From Oceaniglobus trochenteri (GTDB lineage: Bacteria; Pseudomonadota; Alphaproteobacteria; Rhodobacterales; Rhodobacteraceae), in NCBI RefSeq assembly GCF_020529025.1, contig NZ_JACNMM010000002.1:1-64000 (forward strand): DNA of 64,000 nucleotides, read 5' to 3'. A model generated the notes under the pieces. It did no database searches and had not been told where the DNA came from. It saw nothing but the letters and a program-made list of their open reading frames with translations. The position numbers and the translations under genes are program-made. Below, piece after piece: positions 7,811-16,088 of the stretch; within the stretch, counting starts at the first letter, position 1, and each line of letters starts with the position of its first letter.

Positions 7811-8927
7811 CGACGCCCTGCCCGAAGCCGACCGTATCGAGGGCATCGCGCACCCGCGCGAAACCCTTGCCCTGCTGGGACAGACCCAGGCCGAGGCGGC
7901 CTTCCTTCAGGCCTGGAACGGCGATCACGCCCACCACGCATGGTTGATCACCGGGCCGCGCGGCGTGGGCAAGGCCACGCTGGCCTGGCGGATCGCGCGC
8001 TTCCTGCTGTCGCAACCGCCCCGCGACGGCGGCGGCATGTTCGCGCCCGAACGCCCCGAAACGCTTGATACCCCCGCCGATCACCCGGTGACCCGGCGCA
8101 CGATGGCTCTGGGCGAACCGGGGCTGTTCCTGCTGCGCCGCGCTTGGGACGACAAGAAGAAGGCACTTAAAACCGTCATCACCGTGGACGAGGCGCGCAA
8201 GCTGAAGGATTTCTTCGGCATGTCGGCCCCGGGCGGCGGGCATCGCGTCGTCATCATCGACAGCGCCGACGAGATGAACACCAACACCGCCAATGCCATC
8301 TTGAAGCTGCTGGAGGAACCGCCCGACAACTGCACCCTGCTGCTGATCAGCCACGCCCCCGCCCGCCTTTTGCCCACGATCCGCTCGCGGTGTCGCACCC
8401 TGCGCTGCGCCCCCCTGTCTCCGGGCGACCTGACCCAGGTGCTGGCCCGGACCGGCGAACAGACCGACGCACCCGAGGCCCTGGGCGAACTGGCCGACGG
8501 TTCGGTAGGCGAGGCGCTGCGCCTGCTGCATATGGACGGCATGAAGATCTATCAGACGCTGGTGTCGCTGCTGGAGGGCGCGCCGCAGATGGACCGCCCC
8601 CGCCTTCTGGCGCTGGCGGGCACGATGACCGGGCGCGCCGCCGCCGAACGGCTGGACCTGACCCTGCGCCTTCTCGACCGGCTTCTGGCCCGCCTCGCCC
8701 GTACCGGTGCCGGGCTGCCCCCCGCGGTCGAGATCACGCGCGGCGAAACCGACATGTTGCACCGTCTGGCCCCCGACCCCTGGGCGGGGCGCGAATGGGC
8801 CGATCTGCAACAGGCGCTGTCGGCCCGCGCGGCCCATGGGCGGGCGGTCAACCTTGACCCTTCCGCGCTCATCCTTGATATGGGGCTGACCATCAATCAG
8901 ACAGCGGCCCGCCTCGCCGGGCGCTAG
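7803..8927 (+). CDS. holB: DNA polymerase III subunit delta prime
   Basis: A 374-residue clamp-loader subunit. It has an AAA+ N-terminal region with a P-loop-like TGPRGVGKATLAWR (about residues 52-65), the AILKLLEEPP segment of DnaX/HolB proteins and the sensor-like RSRCRTLRC (SRC motif). Helical collar sequence follows to the end. It overlaps tmk by eight bases and is followed after seven bases by the TatD-type hydrolase gene, so the three form one operon. Confidence 0.94.
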   Translation: MADDALPEADRIEGIAHPRETLALLGQTQAEAAFLQAWNGDHAHHAWLITGPRGVGKATLAWRIARFLLSQPPRDGGGMFAPERPETLDTPADHPVTRRTMALGEPGLFLLRRAWDDKKKALKTVITVDEARKLKDFFGMSAPGGGHRVVIIDSADEMNTNTANAILKLLEEPPDNCTLLLISHAPARLLPTIRSRCRTLRCAPLSPGDLTQVLARTGEQTDAPEALGELADGSVGEALRLLHMDGMKIYQTLVSLLEGAPQMDRPRLLALAGTMTGRAAAERLDLTLRLLDRLLARLARTGAGLPPAVEITRGETDMLHRLAPDPWAGREWADLQQALSARAAHGRAVNLDPSALILDMGLTINQTAARLAGR

Positions 8928-8934
8928 AGGCGCC

Positions 8935-9732
8935 ATGACCACCCCAGCGATCACCGACAGCCATTGCCACCTGGATTTCCCGGACTTCGAGGGCGAACTG
9001 CCCGAGATCATCACCCGGGCCGCCGAGGCCGGGGTGACGCGCATGGTCACGATCTGCACCAGGCTGCGCCAGGAACCCGAGGTGCGCGCCATCGCCGAGG
9101 CCCACGCGCCGGTGTTCTATGCCATGGGCACCCACCCGATGAGCGTGGCCAGCGAACCCATGGCGACAACCGAACAACTGGTCGCCCTCGCGGCCCATCC
9201 CAAATGCGTCGGCATCGGGGAAACCGGCCTTGATTATCACTACACCTCGGACTCGGCCGAAGCGCAGCAGCAAAGCCTGCGCATCCACATCGACGCCGCC
9301 CGCGAAACCGGCCTGCCGCTGATCATCCACGCCCGCGCCGCCGATGACGACATGGCCCGCATCCTGAGCGAGGAACACGCCAAGGGCGCCTATTCCTGCG
9401 TGATGCACTGTTTCTCAAGCTCGGCCAAGCTGGCCCGCGCCGCGCTTGACCTCGGGTTCTACCTGTCGATGTCGGGCATCACGGCCTTTCCGAAATCGCA
9501 GGAGCTGCGCGACATCTTCGCCGCCGCCCCGATCGACCGCATCCTTGTGGAAACCGACAGCCCCTATCTGGCCCCGCCGCCCCATCGTGGCAAACGCAAC
9601 GAACCGGCCTTCACCGCCCATACAGCGGCGCGGGGGGCCGAGACCTTCGGCCTGCCCTACCCCGAATTCGCCGCCGCGACCCAGGCCAACTTCGACCGCC
9701 TCTTTGCCAAGGCCGCCGCGTGGCAGGCATGA
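8935..9732 (+). CDS. TatD family metal-dependent hydrolase
   Basis: A 265-residue TIM-barrel hydrolase of the TatD/YcfH type. Metal ligands are in TDSHCHLDF (HxH at about residues 10-12), GETGLDYHY, IHARAAD and MHCFSSS, with the final acidic motif LVETDSPYLAPPP. Family members act as 3'-5' exonucleases or D-tyrosyl-like deacylases in vitro; the physiological substrate is unclear. It is the YcfH-like paralogue expected after holB. The next gene starts inside its stop codon (ATGA). Confidence 0.92.
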   Translation: MTTPAITDSHCHLDFPDFEGELPEIITRAAEAGVTRMVTICTRLRQEPEVRAIAEAHAPVFYAMGTHPMSVASEPMATTEQLVALAAHPKCVGIGETGLDYHYTSDSAEAQQQSLRIHIDAARETGLPLIIHARAADDDMARILSEEHAKGAYSCVMHCFSSSAKLARAALDLGFYLSMSGITAFPKSQELRDIFAAAPIDRILVETDSPYLAPPPHRGKRNEPAFTAHTAARGAETFGLPYPEFAAATQANFDRLFAKAAAWQA

Positions 9733-10529
9733 GCGGATACCGCTTCACCATCCTGGGCTGCGGATCGTCCGGCGGGGTGCCGCGCCTTGGCGGGCACTGG
9801 GGCGATTGCGATCCGACGAACCCGAAGAACGCGCGCCGCCGCTGTTCGATGCTGGTGGAACGCGACGGGCCGCACGGCACCACCCGCGTGCTGATCGACG
9901 CCTCGCCCGACCTGCGCAACCAGCTTCTGGATGCCGGTGTCGGTGCGCTGGACGCCGTGGTCTTTACCCATGCCCATGCCGATCACACCCACGGCCTTGA
10001 TGATCTGCGGATGATCGTCTTCAACATGCGCAGCCGCCTGCCCGTCTGGGCCGATGCCCCGACCCAGGCCGACCTGCTGGTGCGCTTCCGCTATGCCTTC
10101 GTGCAGGCCGAAGGCTCCAGCTATCCGCCGATCTGCGAGATGAACACCATCGACGGCCCGTTGACGATCGGCGGCAAGGGCGGCGCGATCACCCTTTCGC
10201 CCTTCCTGGTGAACCACGGCGCCATCGACGCGCTGGGGTTCCGCATCGCGGGCCTTGCCTATCTGCCCGACGTGGCCGACATCCCCGACGCTGCCTGGGC
10301 CAGCCTTGAAAACCTGGACATCTGGGTGGTCGATGCCCTGCGCCGCACGCCCCACCCGACCCACGCCCACCTGGCCCGCACGCTGGAATGGATCGAACGC
10401 GCCGCGCCCCGCCGCGCGGTGCTGACCAACATGCATATCGACCTCGATCACGACACGGTGGCGGGCGAAACCCCGCCCCATGTCACCCCCGCATACGACG
10501 GCATGGTGCTGACGCTTCCCGCCGACTGA
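9729..10529 (+). CDS. MBL-fold metallo-hydrolase (PhnP/YcfD-like)
   Basis: A 266-residue metallo-beta-lactamase-fold enzyme. It begins with LGCGSSGGVPRLGG, typical of the RNase Z/PhnP branch, and carries the metal motif THAHADHTHGLDD (HxHxDH, about residues 83-88) plus later ligands HID and D in NMHIDLDHD. PhnP members are cyclic phosphodiesterases; the in vivo substrate here is not evident. The ATG at 9729 overlaps the stop of the TatD-type gene and is preferred to a GTG nine bases upstream. Confidence 0.9.
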   Translation: MSGYRFTILGCGSSGGVPRLGGHWGDCDPTNPKNARRRCSMLVERDGPHGTTRVLIDASPDLRNQLLDAGVGALDAVVFTHAHADHTHGLDDLRMIVFNMRSRLPVWADAPTQADLLVRFRYAFVQAEGSSYPPICEMNTIDGPLTIGGKGGAITLSPFLVNHGAIDALGFRIAGLAYLPDVADIPDAAWASLENLDIWVVDALRRTPHPTHAHLARTLEWIERAAPRRAVLTNMHIDLDHDTVAGETPPHVTPAYDGMVLTLPAD

Positions 10530-10572
10530 CGGTTCGGACGCGGCGCGGGCCACAAGCACAAAGGCGCAACGA

Positions 10573-11502
10573 ATGCAGGCACTGCTTGACGTCATCCTGC
10601 CGGTCTTCCTGGTGATCGGCTTTGGCTATGTCGCGGTCTGGAAGGGCCTGTTCAGCGATGCCGGGGTCGAAGGGCTGATGAAGTTCACCCAGCATTTCGC
10701 CATTCCCTGCCTGCTGTTCCGCGCCATCGCCGGGCTGGACCTGGGGCAGGAGTTCGACCTGTCGCTGCTGTTCTCGTTCTACCTCGGGGCACTTGGCGGC
10801 TTTCTGGCCGGGCTTTTCGGCGCGCGGCTGCTGTTCCGCCGCCCCTGGCCCGATTGCGTCGCCATGGGGTTTTGCGGGCTGTTCTCGAACTCCGTCCTTC
10901 TTGGCCTGCCGATTGCCGAACGCGCCTTCGGCACCGCCGCGCTGCAATACAACTTTGCCATCATCGCCGTTCACGCGCCCTTCTGCTATGGCCTTGGGGT
11001 GACGGTGATGGAGATCGTGCGCAACCCCGGCGGCGCGCCCCTGGACACGGCCCGCAAGGTGGGGCGGGCGATGTTTCGCAACGCGCTGGTGATCGGCATC
11101 AGCCTGGGGTTTCTGGCGAATTTCACCGGGCTGGTCCTGCCCGACGTCTTTCAGAGCGCCCTTGACATGATGGTGCGCGCGGCCCTGCCCGCCGCCCTCT
11201 TCGGGCTGGGCGGGGCGCTGGTGCGCTATCGCCCCGAGGGCGACATGCGGGCGATCCTCTGGGTTTCGGGCTGTTCGCTGGTTCTGCATCCCGCCATCGT
11301 TTTCGTGACCGGAACGGCCCTTGGCCTGTCCACCGGCGCGCTGCGGGCGGCCGTCATCACCGCCGCCATGGCACCGGGGGTCAACACCTATATCTTCGCC
11401 GACATGTACGGTGCGGCGCGGCGGGTGGCCGCCTCGGGGGTTCTTCTGGGCACCGCGCTCAGCCTTGGGACGGTCTGGCTCTGGCTGCTGATCCTGCCCT
11501 AG
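10573..11502 (+). CDS. AEC family permease
   Basis: A 309-residue inner-membrane transporter of the auxin efflux carrier family, with about ten hydrophobic segments arranged in two five-helix halves (first segment ALLDVILPVFLVIGFGYVAV). The conserved GLFSNSVLLGLPI and APGVNTYIFA segments of the family are present. Family members export or import dicarboxylates such as malate or malonate; the substrate cannot be read from the sequence. The gene stands alone between housekeeping genes. Confidence 0.88.
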   Translation: MQALLDVILPVFLVIGFGYVAVWKGLFSDAGVEGLMKFTQHFAIPCLLFRAIAGLDLGQEFDLSLLFSFYLGALGGFLAGLFGARLLFRRPWPDCVAMGFCGLFSNSVLLGLPIAERAFGTAALQYNFAIIAVHAPFCYGLGVTVMEIVRNPGGAPLDTARKVGRAMFRNALVIGISLGFLANFTGLVLPDVFQSALDMMVRAALPAALFGLGGALVRYRPEGDMRAILWVSGCSLVLHPAIVFVTGTALGLSTGALRAAVITAAMAPGVNTYIFADMYGAARRVAASGVLLGTALSLGTVWLWLLILP

Positions 11503-11548
11503 GCGGGGCGCGGACCGCGGCCCCCGGCGCGCCATGCCGGCGGTGGGA

Positions 11549-11579
11549 TTTGAGTATTTTCAGCAAGAAAGAGACAGGG
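11549..11579 (+). repeat. Dispersed intergenic repeat, copy 1
   Basis: The core GAGTATTTTCAGCAAGAAAG, followed by AGACAGGG, lies between the AEC permease and thioredoxin-like genes. Near-identical copies occur at 18223-18246 (inverse orientation) and 50501-50531. See the separate finding. Confidence 0.75.
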
Positions 11580-11670
11580 GTTCAAGCCCTCGCAGCCGGT
11601 TTTCGGGGCTGGACGCGGGGCGCCCCGGTTGGCATGGTCCGCGCCATGGGCAGGGAAACGGGAGAGACGG

Positions 11671-12210
11671 ATGGCCACCCCACCGGTATGCGATTTCGGC
11701 TGGCAGGCGCCCGATTTCAGCCTGCCCGACACCGACGGTTCTGCCGGATCGCTGGAAACCTGGGGCGACGGCGCGGCGACGCTGGTGATGTTCATCTGCA
11801 ACCACTGCCCCTATGTCTTGCGCGCGCTGAACGAGATCCGGCGCACCGCCGACGATCTGGCGCCGCTGGGTGTCGGGGTGATTGCCATCTGTTCGAACGA
11901 TGCGGCAGCCTATCCCGACGACAGCCCCGAGAACATGAAGCTTTTCCATCGCAAGCACGATCTGCCCTTTCCCTATCTGCACGACGCCGACCAGGCCGTG
12001 GCGCGGGCCTGGGGCGCCGTGTGCACGCCCGATTTCTTCGGACTGGACGCCCGCCACCGGCTGCAGTACCGCGGGCGGCTGATGGCGCCTGACGGGCGGC
12101 GCGAACTGTTCGAGGCGATGAAACAGATTGCCGAAACCGGGCAAGGCCCGCGCGACCAGGTGGCCAGCATGGGCTGTTCGATCAAATGGAAGGACAGCAA
12201 TTGGGCCTGA
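11671..12210 (+). CDS. Thioredoxin-like (AhpC/TSA) family protein
   Basis: A 179-residue thioredoxin-fold protein. The redox-type motif CNHCPYV lies at about residues 44-50, in the position of the peroxiredoxin/TlpA active site, within a PDFSLPDTDG-led N-terminal strand. Family members of this CNHCPY type are poorly characterised thiol oxidoreductases. The ATG at 11671 follows a GGGAGAGA ribosome binding site. It overlaps the start of the phosphoglycolate phosphatase gene by 25 bases. No signal peptide is seen, so it is probably cytoplasmic. Confidence 0.88.
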   Translation: MATPPVCDFGWQAPDFSLPDTDGSAGSLETWGDGAATLVMFICNHCPYVLRALNEIRRTADDLAPLGVGVIAICSNDAAAYPDDSPENMKLFHRKHDLPFPYLHDADQAVARAWGAVCTPDFFGLDARHRLQYRGRLMAPDGRRELFEAMKQIAETGQGPRDQVASMGCSIKWKDSNWA

Positions 12211-12848
12211 TCGTCTTTGACCTTGACGGCACGCTGATCGACAGCGCGCCCGACATCCGCGCCGTGGGCAACCGGGTTCTGGCAGAACAGGGTGCCGCCC
12301 CGATGGACCTGGCCGAAACCCGGTCGTTCATCGGCAACGGCGCGCCGGTGCTGGTGCAGCGGATGATCGCGGCGCGCGGCCTTGACCCTTCGCTGCATGC
12401 AACGATGCTGACCCGGTTCCTGGCGCTGTATGAAAAGGCGGTGGAACTGACCGTGCTTTACCCCGGCGTCGCCGATTGTCTGGAGACGCTGGCCGGCCAG
12501 GGGCACCGCCTTGGCATCTGCACCAACAAGCCCGAGGCGCCGACCCATGCCGTGCTGCGCCATTTCGGGCTGAGCGACCGGTTCCTGGCGGTTCTGGGCG
12601 GTGACAGCCTGAAGCAGCGCAAGCCCGATTCGGCGCCCCTGCTGGCCTGTGTGCGTGCCTTGGGCGAGGGTCCGGTGCTTTACGTGGGCGACAGCGACGT
12701 GGATGCCGAAACCGCCGAGCGCGCCGCCCTGCCCTTTGCGCTGTTCACCGAAGGCTATCGCAAGGCAGCGGTGAAGGACCTACCCCACGCCCATGCCTTC
12801 GACGATTTCACCGCGCTGCCCGACATCGTGGCGCGCCAGTTCGCCTGA
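12186..12848 (+). CDS. gph: HAD-IA hydrolase, phosphoglycolate phosphatase
   Basis: A 220-residue HAD hydrolase that likely dephosphorylates 2-phosphoglycolate. Motif I is FDLDGTLIDS (about residues 11-20), motif II is the threonine in ICTNKPEAP, the lysine is in GDSLKQRKPD, and motif IV is YVGDSDVDAETA. A helical cap lies between motifs I and II. The start lies within the end of the thioredoxin-like gene. Its stop is directly followed by the stop of the convergent caspase-like gene, with no spacer. Confidence 0.9.
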   Translation: MEGQQLGLIVFDLDGTLIDSAPDIRAVGNRVLAEQGAAPMDLAETRSFIGNGAPVLVQRMIAARGLDPSLHATMLTRFLALYEKAVELTVLYPGVADCLETLAGQGHRLGICTNKPEAPTHAVLRHFGLSDRFLAVLGGDSLKQRKPDSAPLLACVRALGEGPVLYVGDSDVDAETAERAALPFALFTEGYRKAAVKDLPHAHAFDDFTALPDIVARQFA

Positions 12849-14351
12849 TCACTCGGACAGGCCATAGGCGGCCCGGATCGCTGACTGGGTGCCGGGGCCG
12901 AAATCGCCGTCGATGGCGGCGTCGTAAAAGCCGAACTCGCGCAGCTTGAGTTGCAGTGCCCTGCGGGTTTCGGGTTCGAACATGCGGGGGCGGTCGCGCA
13001 CCACCTCGTAGACATCCTGCGCCCCGGTGCGCAACGCGCGGTAGAGGTAATTCGCCGCGTCCTGCGGCCCCTTGCCCGGCACGGCGCCGTCGTCGATCAG
13101 GGCGGCGAAGTTGTACATGGCTTGGGGCTGGCGCAGGTTTGCGGCCTGTTCGAAATACTCAAGCCCCCGCGCCGGATCGAGCGGTACGCCAAGCCCGCCC
13201 TGAAAGTGGATGAACCCCAGATCGTTCAGGGCATCGGCAAACCCCAGCGCCGCGGCACTTTCGTAAAGCTCAAGCGCGCGCTTGTCGTCCTGCGCCACGC
13301 CCAGCCCCTTTTCGTAAAGCTGCGCCAGTTCGAACTGCGCCTCGGCCGAACCTGCCTTTGCCGCCCGTTCCAGCAGCCCGGCGGCATCGGTGGGGGCATA
13401 GCGGGGATCAGCGGCGTTCAGCCGCATATAGGCCAGCCCCACCATCGAGCGGGTGTCGCCCTGATCGGCCAGGGTGGCAAGCTGGGTTTCCTGGTCGCGC
13501 GGAATTTCCGACCAGGCGGTGTCGGGATCGAAGCTGGCGGTCTCGACCGCATCGCGGGCAAGAAAGAACGGCGTGCCCGAGAGCGAGCCATAGGTGTGCG
13601 GTTCCTGCCGGTTGCCGGTTTCGCGCAGCACCGCGTCGCGCACCTGCCGGAACATCAGCGAGATCTCCACCGGTTGCGGCAGCGCGTCGATCAGGGCCTT
13701 GGCGAAGGGGCTGTGTTCGCCCGCCCCGTCCAGCGCCACCTCGCCATCCCGCGCGGCGAAAGCCACCAGCGTGCCACGGTCGGGCGATGGGGGCGCAAGG
13801 CCGCCGTCACCGGCGCCACGGGTGCCGGGGGTCGGCGTCTGCTGATCCTGCAGCGCGTCAAGATCCAGGGCACCGCCGAAGGGATCGTCGCGGCAGGAAT
13901 CCAGGATCACCACCCGCATCTTGCGCGCACCGTCCACCGCCGCCAGCAGATCGTCCAGCGACAGCGACACCCGCTGGATGTCGCGGTTGGTGGTGATGCT
14001 GGCATCGACCGGTATCAGGAAATTCTCGCCCTGCACCTCGACCCCGTGACCGGCGTAGTAGATCAGCGCAAGATCGGCGGTTTCCGAATGAAAGGCGAAA
14101 TCGCCCACCTCCTTGCGCAGGGTTTCGCCCGGCGTGTCGATCAGGGTGGTGACCTCGAACCCGATCCGTTCCAGTGTTTCACCGATGGCGCGCGCGTCGT
14201 TTACCGGATTGTCCAGTGTCGGGACGGTCTGATAGGCGCCCATGCCGATCACCAGGGCGATCCTGTCGGCCGCCGGGGCGGCGATGGGGACGATGCTTAT
14301 CAGGGCGGCGAACAACAGGCGCAAGGGTTTCCTCCGGTCGGTGGTTGGCAT
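12849..14351 (-). CDS. Caspase-fold (C14) protein with Sel1 repeats and peptidoglycan-binding domain
   Basis: A 500-residue exported protein. A signal peptide (PLRLLFAALISIVPIAAPAA) precedes a caspase-like domain at about residues 28-260, with catalytic His in YYAGHGVEVQG and Cys in ILDSCRDDPFG. Sel1-like repeats follow (AQFELAQLYEKGLGVAQD, ALNDLGFIHFQGG, at about 310-430). The last 50 residues are a PG_binding_1 domain (LQLKLREFGFYDAAIDGDFG). Bacterial caspase homologues cleave after Arg/Lys; the envelope location and wall-binding tail suggest a periplasmic protease or scaffold. The ATG at 14351 is chosen for the signal peptide. It marks the left edge of the T6SS region and resembles the caspase gene at 44208. 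Confidence 0.85.
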   Translation of the reverse strand: MPTTDRRKPLRLLFAALISIVPIAAPAADRIALVIGMGAYQTVPTLDNPVNDARAIGETLERIGFEVTTLIDTPGETLRKEVGDFAFHSETADLALIYYAGHGVEVQGENFLIPVDASITTNRDIQRVSLSLDDLLAAVDGARKMRVVILDSCRDDPFGGALDLDALQDQQTPTPGTRGAGDGGLAPPSPDRGTLVAFAARDGEVALDGAGEHSPFAKALIDALPQPVEISLMFRQVRDAVLRETGNRQEPHTYGSLSGTPFFLARDAVETASFDPDTAWSEIPRDQETQLATLADQGDTRSMVGLAYMRLNAADPRYAPTDAAGLLERAAKAGSAEAQFELAQLYEKGLGVAQDDKRALELYESAAALGFADALNDLGFIHFQGGLGVPLDPARGLEYFEQAANLRQPQAMYNFAALIDDGAVPGKGPQDAANYLYRALRTGAQDVYEVVRDRPRMFEPETRRALQLKLREFGFYDAAIDGDFGPGTQSAIRAAYGLSE

Positions 14352-14427
14352 GGCGGCAGGACCGCGCACAGTGTGGCGCGAAGTCGCGCCGTTGGCCACT
14401 CAAATCTCTGCCAGCGCCGGGGTCGGC

Positions 14428-15309
14428 TCAGATCTTGCCCTCGGCGCGCCACTGCTCCAGCATCTGGCGGCTGACCTCGAAATGCATCGAATCCTCGCGG
14501 CTGAACCCCGCGCCCCAGACCCAGCCCTCGGCGCGGAAGAAATCGGCCAGGATGGTCAGGCCAAGCTGGGTCTTGCCGTCGCCCAGGGTATCAAGCTTGC
14601 CGTCGATGTTCAGATCCACCGCAAGGCCGAAGGAATGGGTGCTGGTGCGCCCCCGCGTGCCGCGGATCTGGCGCACGCAAAGCGAACCGGCGGTGTTGAT
14701 CCGGGCGTAAAGATCGGGGTCGGTGGATTCGACGTTGGCGAAGACCCGGCGCAGGCTGTCCAGCGCCGGTTGCAGCATCGACACCCGGATCGGCCCGGCC
14801 TGTTCGGTCTTCAGCATCGCGCGCAGCTTGGGGTTGGTCATCGGATCGCAATTGTCCGACAGGTTTTCGCGCGGGCGGCCCAGGAACTGTTCCAGAAACC
14901 TTGGCCCCGCCACGTTGATCTTGCCGTTCACCTTGCGCCGGTTGGCGATCAGCACGACCTGGGCATAGGCATCTATGATGGTGTTCGGACCGACGTTTTC
15001 GGGCGCGTCGTTGGTCGGCTGGCCGCCGAAGGTGGGGGGCGGCGCCGCGGCGGCCGGGCGCTGCTCCAGCGTCTGGATGCGGCTGTCGAGGGTGGCGATC
15101 TCCTCGCTCAGGGTTTCGACCTGCTGGCGCAGGAACTCGATCTCGATACGCGCCGCGCTGTCCACCGCCGTGCCGCTGCCGATATCGTCGCCGAATCCGC
15201 CCTCGGGGCCATCGCCGGTGTCGGGCGACATCGACGAGACCGCGAACCAGATCAGGCCGGCGGCCAGCAGCACGATCAGGGCGGCAATGGCGATGATGAG
15301 GGTGCGCAT
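14428..15309 (-). CDS. M15-family D,D-peptidase, membrane-anchored
   Basis: A 293-residue protein. An N-terminal membrane anchor (LIIAIAALIVLLAAGLIWFA, about residues 4-23) is followed by a short coiled-coil (QQVETLSEEIATLDSRIQTL), then a zinc peptidase domain. The zinc ligands of the M15/VanY family are in STHSFGLAVDLN (HxxxxxxD) and EDSMHFEVS (ExxHxE). The likely substrate is peptidoglycan stem peptides. The gene is divergent from the OmpA-ppkA operon. Opening the cell wall is needed for T6SS assembly, so a link is possible but unproven. Confidence 0.83.
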   Translation of the reverse strand: MRTLIIAIAALIVLLAAGLIWFAVSSMSPDTGDGPEGGFGDDIGSGTAVDSAARIEIEFLRQQVETLSEEIATLDSRIQTLEQRPAAAAPPPTFGGQPTNDAPENVGPNTIIDAYAQVVLIANRRKVNGKINVAGPRFLEQFLGRPRENLSDNCDPMTNPKLRAMLKTEQAGPIRVSMLQPALDSLRRVFANVESTDPDLYARINTAGSLCVRQIRGTRGRTSTHSFGLAVDLNIDGKLDTLGDGKTQLGLTILADFFRAEGWVWGAGFSREDSMHFEVSRQMLEQWRAEGKI

Positions 15310-15416
15310 GAAATTTCCAGCCCGCTGTCCCGCCAAACACTGCGGCAAGCGCCCCGATGTGTCAAACATGACGGCAAACGTCAGGTTTTCCCCACCCCGC
15401 GAGACACGCAAGATCA

Positions 15417-15445
15417 TTGGCAGGCGAACGCAAAAGCGTTACCCT
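15417..15445 (+). promoter_or_regulatory. Candidate promoter of ompA-like/ppkA operon
   Basis: TTGGCA (15417-15422), a 17-base spacer and TACCCT (15440-15445) lie 34 bases before the ATG of the OmpA-like gene, in the 169-base divergent gap with the M15 peptidase gene. The -10 match is modest. Confidence 0.4.
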
Positions 15446-15478
15446 AACGTCATCTTGATTGCTGAAAGGGATTTCATC

Positions 15479-16045
15479 ATGAACCGCACCATTCTTGCCC
15501 TTGTCTGCGGCCTGGCGGGTCTTGTCCCCCTGGCCCCGCCGGCAACCGCCCAGAACACCGAAATGACCCAGAAAGAGATCGAGGACAGGTTCCGCGCCCA
15601 GAAGACCCGCGGCCTTTCCATCGCCCCGGTCGTGACCGAACAGCCCCAGACGACAACCGCGGCCACGCCCACCACCGTTGCCCCCGCCAACATGGCGATC
15701 ATGCCCAAGGATCAGCAGGTCAACATCAACATCTCGTTCGATTTCGACAGCGCCGCCTTGCGGGCAGATCAGAAACCCAAGCTGACCGCGCTTTGCGGTG
15801 CGATGAAGGCGGTCGATACCGAAGCCTTCCGCATCCTGGGCCATACCGATGCCTCGGGGTCCGAAGCCTATAACCAGCGGCTGTCGAAACTGCGCGCCGA
15901 AGAGGTGAAACGCTTCCTTGTCACCGATTGCGGCATCGCGCCCGAGCGGCTTGAGGCGACAGGCGTGGGCGAGGCCTTTCCCTTCGATCCCGACGATCCG
16001 CGCGCCGACGTGAACCGCCGGGTCGAATTCCAGGTGCTTGGCTGA
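15479..16045 (+). CDS. OmpA-like peptidoglycan-binding protein
   Basis: A 188-residue secreted protein with a signal peptide (MNRTILALVCGLAGLVPLAPPATA). After a linker of about 70 residues comes an OmpA C-terminal domain (about 80-188) with INISFDFDSAALRADQKPKL, the ILGHTDASGSEAYNQRLSK motif and NRRVEFQVL. Such domains bind diaminopimelate in peptidoglycan. It has no lipobox cysteine, so it is probably soluble or wall-associated in the periplasm. It lies 43 bases before ppkA and is likely co-transcribed with it, making it a candidate envelope partner of the T6SS. Confidence 0.88.
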   Translation: MNRTILALVCGLAGLVPLAPPATAQNTEMTQKEIEDRFRAQKTRGLSIAPVVTEQPQTTTAATPTTVAPANMAIMPKDQQVNINISFDFDSAALRADQKPKLTALCGAMKAVDTEAFRILGHTDASGSEAYNQRLSKLRAEEVKRFLVTDCGIAPERLEATGVGEAFPFDPDDPRADVNRRVEFQVLG

Positions 16046-16088
16046 TCGTGATCCGCCTGCCCCGCCCGTTGCGAAAGGTCGCCCGGAC

